64,000 bases of DNA, taken from assembly GCA_013365325.1 (NCBI GenBank), contig JABVXV010000074.1, positions 1 through 64,000 on the forward strand, read 5' to 3'. How positions within the stretch are numbered: position 1 is the first letter of the stretch; the number at the start of each line of letters is the position of its first letter. A program made the translations under genes and the position numbers. Shown piece by piece: positions 58,001 to 64,000 of the stretch. The notes beneath the pieces are model-generated. The model saw nothing but the letters and a program-made list of their open reading frames with translations. It was not told the origin of the DNA and made no database searches. This DNA comes from Dipetalonema caudispina (Eukaryota; Nematoda; Chromadorea; Rhabditida; Onchocercidae).

Positions 58001-59096
58001 AAAAAATATCAAAATGCATATAAATTTGATTATGAATGTCTCATTGTGGTATTATTCTCATTTTCCTTTTCTCATTTTTTTGTCTCATTTGTCTCATTTT
58101 CCTTCAGTGCCAAGACTTTGGTTAGAATTGAATCACATAGAACAGTGAAATGGAAAGTGAAATAAGACCATTTCTGACCATAAAAAAGTGAAAATTAATG
58201 GTAGGCATTTCCGGAAAACAATTTTAAAACGACTAACAAAAGCCTAGTTTTTGTTTTCACAACTCGTGATCGTGTCGTCTGCTCATTGGCACCCAGTATG
58301 TCTAATTCACATTTCAGTACGTCGTCTGCAACAACCTGTAAATTTTATAATAAAATATTTTGCCCAGTCAGTAGAATGAAATGAAATGTAACCATAGAAA
58401 GATTTCTAAGATAGAAAAGTAGAACAGAAATACATAAGATCAACAGGATCATCACATTGTGAATTTTAGGCAAAGTACTACGCTGTTTGACCATATGATT
58501 CTAATATTATGTTTTAAATTACTCAATTTAATATAGAATTAAGTATTATTATGCGGAAGTAATGCAGTAATTCAGTGTTTCAACTTACCCGATCAGTCAG
58601 ATGTGATATGAATTCTAAGAAACATTTTCGACATTCTTCACTTTTCTTCTCGGTGCTCAATTCCAGATCCACAATTGCCAAAACATCCACTAACAAACTA
58701 GGAATGTTATCAATCGTTTTCTGCAAATATGAAACATTGAATCGAATATTGCTTCCAATCAAATTTATTGCAGTCCATTAAATTTGCAATAATTGAGTTG
58801 GTAATTTGTGGTATTACAAACGTAATATCAAAGGGCACACAAATCAATACGATGTGACAAGACCTACGATAACCTGGCATAATTTCTAACTTGCGAGCAA
58901 TGTAAACAATAATGACACCTAAATATTGAAATAGAGAATAAATGTATGAAACACCCAAATGTATTGGAAAAAACCGTACCATAAGTGTTCGAATAATGTT
59001 ATAGGCAGCATCTGATGCTAGCTGTCCTTCCGTAACTCGCCGACATATCTGGAGTAATTCCACCTCTGGAGTGAGTACTTCTGATGTTGAACACAT
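49072..59096 (-). CDS. thoc-2: THO complex subunit 2 (THOC2), mRNA export
   Basis: Thirty-two exons in frame, about 1450 residues. In order: 59096-58980, 58720-58589, 58335-58238, 57996-57869, 57767-57607, 57472-57383, 57208-56966, 56752-56631, 56366-56304, 56128-56050, 55871-55700, 55491-55266, 55119-55023, 54810-54682, 54395-54265, 54171-54054, 53914-53735, 53654-53490, 53232-53057, 52734-52614, 52351-52201, 51915-51761, 51682-51554, 51445-51342, 51237-51132, 51001-50825, 50517-50250, 50163-49979, 49711-49604, 49531-49449, 49378-49311, 49142-49072. THOC2 blocks appear in the right order: [48 protein letters not shown]-like [64 protein letters not shown]. The last about 270 residues are basic/acidic low-complexity, as in vertebrates. 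THOC2 is the scaffold of THO/TREX, which couples transcription to mRNA export and guards against R-loops. Intron 23 starts with GC (51553) and intron 15 ends in AAG. Human THOC2 has about 50 more N-terminal residues, so an upstream exon may be missing. Confidence 0.93.
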
Positions 59097-59517
59097 CCAA
59101 TATTTTATCCTTTAACAATTGACCTTCTTCAATGAAATTAGTTACTTATACGATTAAACATGTAGAACAATCATTACTTTGACTACATCATCAATATTGT
59201 CATCGAACGTAAAGAGAAGGAAAAAAGCATTCTAAATGCGAATGGACGGAACGATTGTGCTTTTTCATTCTTCTCCTCCGATGAACCTTTTATGTTATCG
59301 AGATGTTTCAATTAATCATTATTATACGATTAATCTCAGTTTACGCTGTTGCTGTACAGTGAGTATTGCTGAATTTGCCCTATTATATTAACCAAAAACA
59401 GACTTCCCAATTTGTTATACTGTCAAGAATGGATTGCTTATTGAGATTTTATTAAAAAGCTGATTGATTATATACTTGTTCTGTTACTAAACAACTTTGT
59501 ATTCCTACGATTTTGCC

Positions 59518-59912
59518 TCTTCTGTAAAATCGAATTCTCCAACTTCATGTAAAGAATTTTGAGTTGCTTCCTTCTACTAAAACCAAATTCAATTCAAAAA
59601 TCATCCACTATCTAATCGAAATTCACTAAGTACTCGTGTTGGATGAGTAAGAATAAGTGTAAAAGTTTCATGAACGATTACGTAATCTCATGCAATATAT
59701 TCAACTTTGTATATTCCTGATTTCGGCTTTTTTTTTTTTGTAACATTGAACCTTTCAATTTCACGTAGACGATTATAACTCTTCACTCTATCAAATTCAA
59801 ATTCAATTCTAAAATTACCCACTGTCTAGTTATGTTGGAAAAATAAGGAAATATGTGAAAGTTTTGTAGAGGGTCACGTGACCTCACGTAATACATCCAT
59901 AAAATATGACAT
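59518..59912. repeat. Diverged tandem duplication, unit about 190-210 bp
   Basis: Two adjacent segments (about 59518-59705 and 59727-59912) share blocks in the same order: a CAAATTCAATTC block, CCACT-TCTA, then TGTTGGA, AATAAG, GTGAAAGTTT-like, ACGTAAT and CATGCAATA/CATCCATAA. The second copy has a short deletion after the CCACT block. Confidence 0.55.
59872..59883. promoter_or_regulatory. Perfect 12-bp palindrome with E-box core CACGTG
   Basis: GGTCACGTGACC is a perfect inverted repeat about 780 bp upstream of the THOC2 start. CACGTG is the usual bHLH-zip site, and TCACGTGA-type sites are bound by TFEB/HLH-30 and MITF-like factors in animals. Function here is inferred from sequence only. 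Confidence 0.4.
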
Positions 59913-62900
59913 ATGAATTTGAATAATGCAAAAATATGTACCCAACATTTTTTACCACTCGGTTTCAAAACCATTCATGTTGTAACACTCAAAAGTGCAC
60001 ATCGAGATAGCCAGAAATTGGTCTAAGCTAATTTTATGACCAGAAAAACGAGAGGGTCGGAGAAGGTGAAATGTGGTAGTGAGGTCGTCTGAGGTGATAT
60101 GTCTTCTGTTAACCTTTGAACTTAGCAAGTACTGCGATTTGATGTAAAGTTTAAGTACGAGAAGTTAATGGCTGAAGATATTCTCATTTTTCCCATTATT
60201 TGCGATATTTGACATGAGGAATATTTTTTGCAGTATAGTTTAATAATGGATTGATAACTTAGTTGAATATGAAGATAAATCATCTAATCTGGAAGAAAAC
60301 GTTTAACCCTTCAGGAATGTGATAAATGCTGAAGAAGTTCAGTGATCATATCAAAGAGCTGAATTTCTGATCGTGAGACAAGTTAGTTTAACACAATTGT
60401 CAAGAATCATATTCATTAATACTTCTTGACCATCTCAAAACATCTATTTTTGTGGCCATCTTTATCGCATACCGTATGGATAATTAAAAAATTTTAATAT
60501 ATTTACTGAATAATTATTTATACTTTCTTAAAAATGAATACTTTCTTTTATCGTGAGATATGCACAACGTAGGAAAGTGCACAGAAAAGAACGAAATCAT
60601 GAATTGTAAATCATTTCACATTAAACAGCAGTTAAATTTTTAACAAAAACAAAAAAAAAAAAGATCAGTGTTAATATATCTTCCATAGTCTCATAGATCA
60701 TTTTCCACGTTGTAAATAGGCTTGTTCGGTATGTGGTATTTTCAGATATCTTAGATATCACATTGAAAGATTTATGTCACATTGAATTGTAACAACGTGA
60801 AATATATCGGTGTAATGTTTTTGAAGAATGTAGAAAAATTAACTCATTTCTATTGTTTAAACATGTGTGATAGGCCTATTATTTTAATGTTCAATATTCT
60901 TGTTTTATTATGGCAATTTTAACTGTATGTATCTTTTATGCTTCAAATATGATTCTTGTAAGCTAGCAGTATGATTCTCATAAGCTGTTATTGAATTAAT
61001 ATGAAGTTAATGTTTTTTGAAATAGCATCTCATTCTTTCAAAAATGAGAAAGTTTGCATTGAAATTTGGAAATTGGATTATTTGCAGACTCAGAATTGGG
61101 AAAAAAAAATTAGATCACTAGATAAGCTTCAAAAACATGCAATTCTAAATGTTTGTTATAATTTTAAAAAATATTTCATTATAATTATGAATATAATTAC
61201 ACGTCTGAAATCTTATATGCTATGCAAATATGCAAGGATAACTTTTGGCAGTAATATTTGCAATATCTTGCCATTTGTTCATGCTAATTCTTGGACATAA
61301 TGAAGGAATCAAAGTGTTTGCATCTGATGCCATTATTTGCTGCATGCAGTAAAGATTGTATAATGTATATCGGTGGACAGATATGGTCAAATGTATTTGA
61401 TAGCAGTTGAAATGAATGAATGACAAAATAATTGCCAAATAAACACTACAATATCGGAGATCATCCTTATTATCCTGCAGATTGGAGGAAGTATGAAAAG
61501 TTTTAGTATGAGTTCAATCTTTTAGAATGTTTATTCAACTAACATTTAACTGAAACCACTTTAACCTGATTGATACTATACTTTCGATATGATTTCTATA
61601 ATTAGTACTGATAATGTTGATTGATATTGCACTTGCGAAATGATATTGGTGTGAATAGTTTGTTCTAATTTAAATTATCATGAGTCTGATAGTTTAAGCG
61701 ATGCTAAATGCCGGAAATTCGTTGCTATAGGAAGTGATTATGACATGAAAAATTTTACTTCCAGTGGGAATTTAATAAAAATTATTTTCACAGAATATAT
61801 CAGTAAGTCAAATCATGGGGTTAGTCATTCTTAATTTTGATTTCAAAAATGTTAATTAACCGAATGTCGTCACATACCGGTAACGAATTTTTTCAACAAA
61901 GAAATTGTAAATATTCGATAACAGAATGAATGGCCTACATTCATTGCATACAATTATCCCTATTAATTACACATTCAGGGTCATTCAATGTAGGAAACAA
62001 GAAATTTACTACGATGCAGTATTCCAACGAATTCTCATGAATTACGAGAATAGTTCCGCTTGAAAGTAAATTATTGTTGATTTATACTCCACAATCTTTA
62101 TGAATAGCAGAATATGATGAAGATGAGGCGACTATCAATATCAATTTCAACAACCTTATCACGATTCCGGAAATGGACATTTTCTTTTCTTCAAAGTTCT
62201 GCATCTTAATTGCTATGCTTTCACTTTCTTCCGTTATCCTTTATAAAGATGCATAAAAGTCTTAAGGTGATGATTTTCTGCAATTGATCGACTGACCAAC
62301 CCAACTATCACAGGTAATAAACAAAACTGTCTGTGCAATCTGATACTTTCGGCAGCTCAAACTGCACAAACTTGAAATTTGATCAAACCTGTTAAATTCG
62401 CTTACCTACTGGTACATTATCTACATTAACTAGCCGGTCGTCTTTTCCCTTCTTTCTTTTTTTTTTTTATAAATTGTCAAATGATCACTTCTATTTCAGG
62501 CAATTCGCTAAGTCACTAACAATAGTAAAACCTGATTTCAAATCCAAACTTGACTGTTTAAAAAGGAATATATTTTTGTTCACAATGGAAGTATTAGAGG
62601 TCACTCTTTGAAATGAATTTAAAAAGATTTGATGAAAGTTCTTCGGGGAATTGATCATCTTTGTGAAATTACTGCAAAGTTGAATTTATTTGAATGTCGA
62701 AATTTTTGAGTAAGAGAAGCTGATTATTTTCTGTTTTTTTCTTTCTTAAATTTGTTCATTTACTTTGTAGTACTCAAAATAACAGGAAATTAAAATACGA
62801 GATAGGAGAATATTGTAATATTTTTTACGGTAAACTGAAGATTAAATGTTTATAAACTAAAATGATAAGCTACTTGATTTTACTTATCCGTTCGTTAAAT

Positions 62901-63401
62901 TCATGCATCAATTACTCTAACTGGTTTTATATATTGCTCAACAAGATTAGGACTTTTCAAATATTATGGAAAGTTATCGTTGCAACTGATCTTCAATTGT
63001 TCTAAATTGAATACTATAAGAAATGTTTGTTATGATCTCGTTAATAATTAATTGCTCTAAACAGTTTTAAGATTCTAATGTAAAATGAAAAGCTGAAATA
63101 AGCAAAGAGTTAAATCAATATTTAGAGCGATTACGAATAAAAGACTCAATAATGATTCGTTTTTTTTTTATCTATTATTTAAATTTCATCATGGAAATAA
63201 TTTTTCTCTTTCTTGTTGATATTATTATTTATATCTTTTTGTTAATTTTAATATAATCAAAATTATTTCTATTTATTCCAAAATTTAACTACAATTATCA
63301 AATATCACAATAATATATAGCATAAAAATTGTAGAAAATACTTTCATTAATATTCGTATAAAAACTGTTGTAGAGGCAAATTATAAGTACCTTGCAGGGC
63401 T

Positions 63402-63406
<5 letters not shown>

Positions 63407-63438
<32 letters not shown>
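63407..63438. repeat. 32-T homopolymer
   Basis: Uninterrupted run of 32 T on the plus strand. It may be the (reverse-oriented) tail of a retroposed RNA or a plain slippage tract. No duplicated flanks are recognised. Confidence 0.85.
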
Positions 63439-63824
63439 CCTTTTTGTAAATTCTTTATAACCGTTCCACGTCTGTAACAAAAAGAAAAAAAGAAAAAAAA
63501 AAACTACAACTAGTAAAAATTTCTTGCTTCGATTTGTCAATCAGTGATTACATCACTTTTCACTGAATTGAATGAATTTAAAAAAGATGGATGATTTTGA
63601 TGATTAGCATTGTAATTATGTTCCGTGATGATATTAATACTTCTGAGATATTTGTTGAAATCCACTCCGTATATCTCTTTCAACAATTAATGCGACATTG
63701 ATGTATCGTATGGTATGCAAGCTTTGTTGAAAGATATGATATTGGATTCGAAATTGATAGTGGCGATACTTGTTACTTTTCGATACTGAATTATTTATTG
63801 AATATCATTTGTAGCATTTTTACA

Positions 63825-63826
63825 GC
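63825..63826 (+). other. Probable spliced-leader acceptor of the right-edge gene
   Basis: CATTTTTACAG ends at 63825, 18 bases before the ATG at 63844. Confidence 0.45.
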
Positions 63827-63843
63827 TGTTTCCATCGAATAAA

Positions 63844-64000
63844 ATGAGGAATACAAAGCTAACAACCATTTCTTTTCTATTTTTAATGGTATTTCTTTAC
63901 GGTGATGTCCAATGTGAACTTATTCGTCAATGTTTGTGCGACGAAATACAAAAATGTCATGAACAATTGTTGAATTTTGTAAAACCATGTGCTGATAAAT
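63844..64000 (+). CDS. Secreted cysteine-rich protein, N-terminal part (runs off the window)
   Basis: An open frame from the ATG at 63844 continues past the window's end; 52 codons are visible. It starts with a clear signal peptide (basic MRNTK, hydrophobic core ISFLFLMVFLYG, likely cut after VQC or CE). The mature start is cysteine-rich: C-x-C-x5-C-x11-C, reading IRQCLCDEIQKC and FVKPCADK. I do not recognise the family. Small secreted Cys-rich proteins are common in nematodes and the C-terminus is needed to say more. The acceptor 18 bases upstream supports this start. Confidence 0.7.
   Translation, partial: MRNTKLTTISFLFLMVFLYGDVQCELIRQCLCDEIQKCHEQLLNFVKPCADK

Larger units (their letters stand above)
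59097..63843. other. Large intergenic region
   Basis: About 4.7 kb between THOC2 (divergent) and the right-edge gene. It contains a diverged tandem duplication (59518-59912) with a 12-bp CACGTG palindrome, and a 32-T run. The longest open frame (61001-61300, +, 99 codons) has AT-driven composition and no splice or homology support. A missing THOC2 5' exon could be near 59.1-59.3 kb. Confidence 0.5.

Noticed and set aside
61001..61300. 99-codon plus-strand open frame in the THOC2-right-edge spacer
   Set aside because: Lys/Ile/Phe/Asn-heavy composition, no domain, no splice signals; probably random.

Overview
This window looks like nuclear DNA of a nematode, probably a spirurid/filarial-type (clade III) worm. 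That placement is an inference: the DNA is strongly AT-rich, genes are broken into many small exons by AT-rich introns with TTTTCAG-type acceptors, several first exons begin a few bases after a lone acceptor (as expected for spliced-leader trans-splicing), and the protein set is metazoan. I found no bacterial, viral or Wolbachia-derived stretch. I assembled exons by hand and kept a model only where every junction preserved the reading frame; this gave eight full multi-exon genes with 95 introns, plus partial genes at both edges.

Layout. 15-1456 (-): 3' end of an unrecognised gene. 1.5-9.4 kb: gene-poor, with a 62-bp hairpin beside a roughly 480-bp diverged palindrome, a minisatellite and microsatellites. 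9395-14556 (+): a 14-exon P-glycoprotein-like membrane protein with both transmembrane domains but neither ATP-binding domain. 16321-22547 (-): DDX42-type DEAD-box helicase. 24244-29574 (+): Cramped-like SANT protein, divergent from the helicase across a 1.7-kb region. 30924-36342 (+): mitochondrial HSP90 TRAP1. 36835-39440 (+): Derlin-2 (ERAD), about 490 bp behind TRAP1. 40914-44168 (+): drebrin-like actin-binding protein (ADF-H plus SH3). 46141-48543 (+): a secreted protein that reads as a PAN/apple domain fused to a metal-ligand-depleted Cu/Zn superoxide dismutase fold. 49072-59096 (-): THO complex subunit THOC2 in 32 exons. 59.1-63.8 kb: intergenic, with a diverged tandem duplication. 63844-64000 (+): start of a small secreted cysteine-rich protein.

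Most genes are single-copy housekeeping functions (RNA processing and export, chromatin, protein folding and quality control, actin) and do not form one pathway. The two striking items are the ABC-transporter-like protein without nucleotide-binding domains and the PAN-pseudoSOD fusion. Six introns in these models end in AAG and two begin with GC; each is supported by frame and, in several cases, by homology across the junction.
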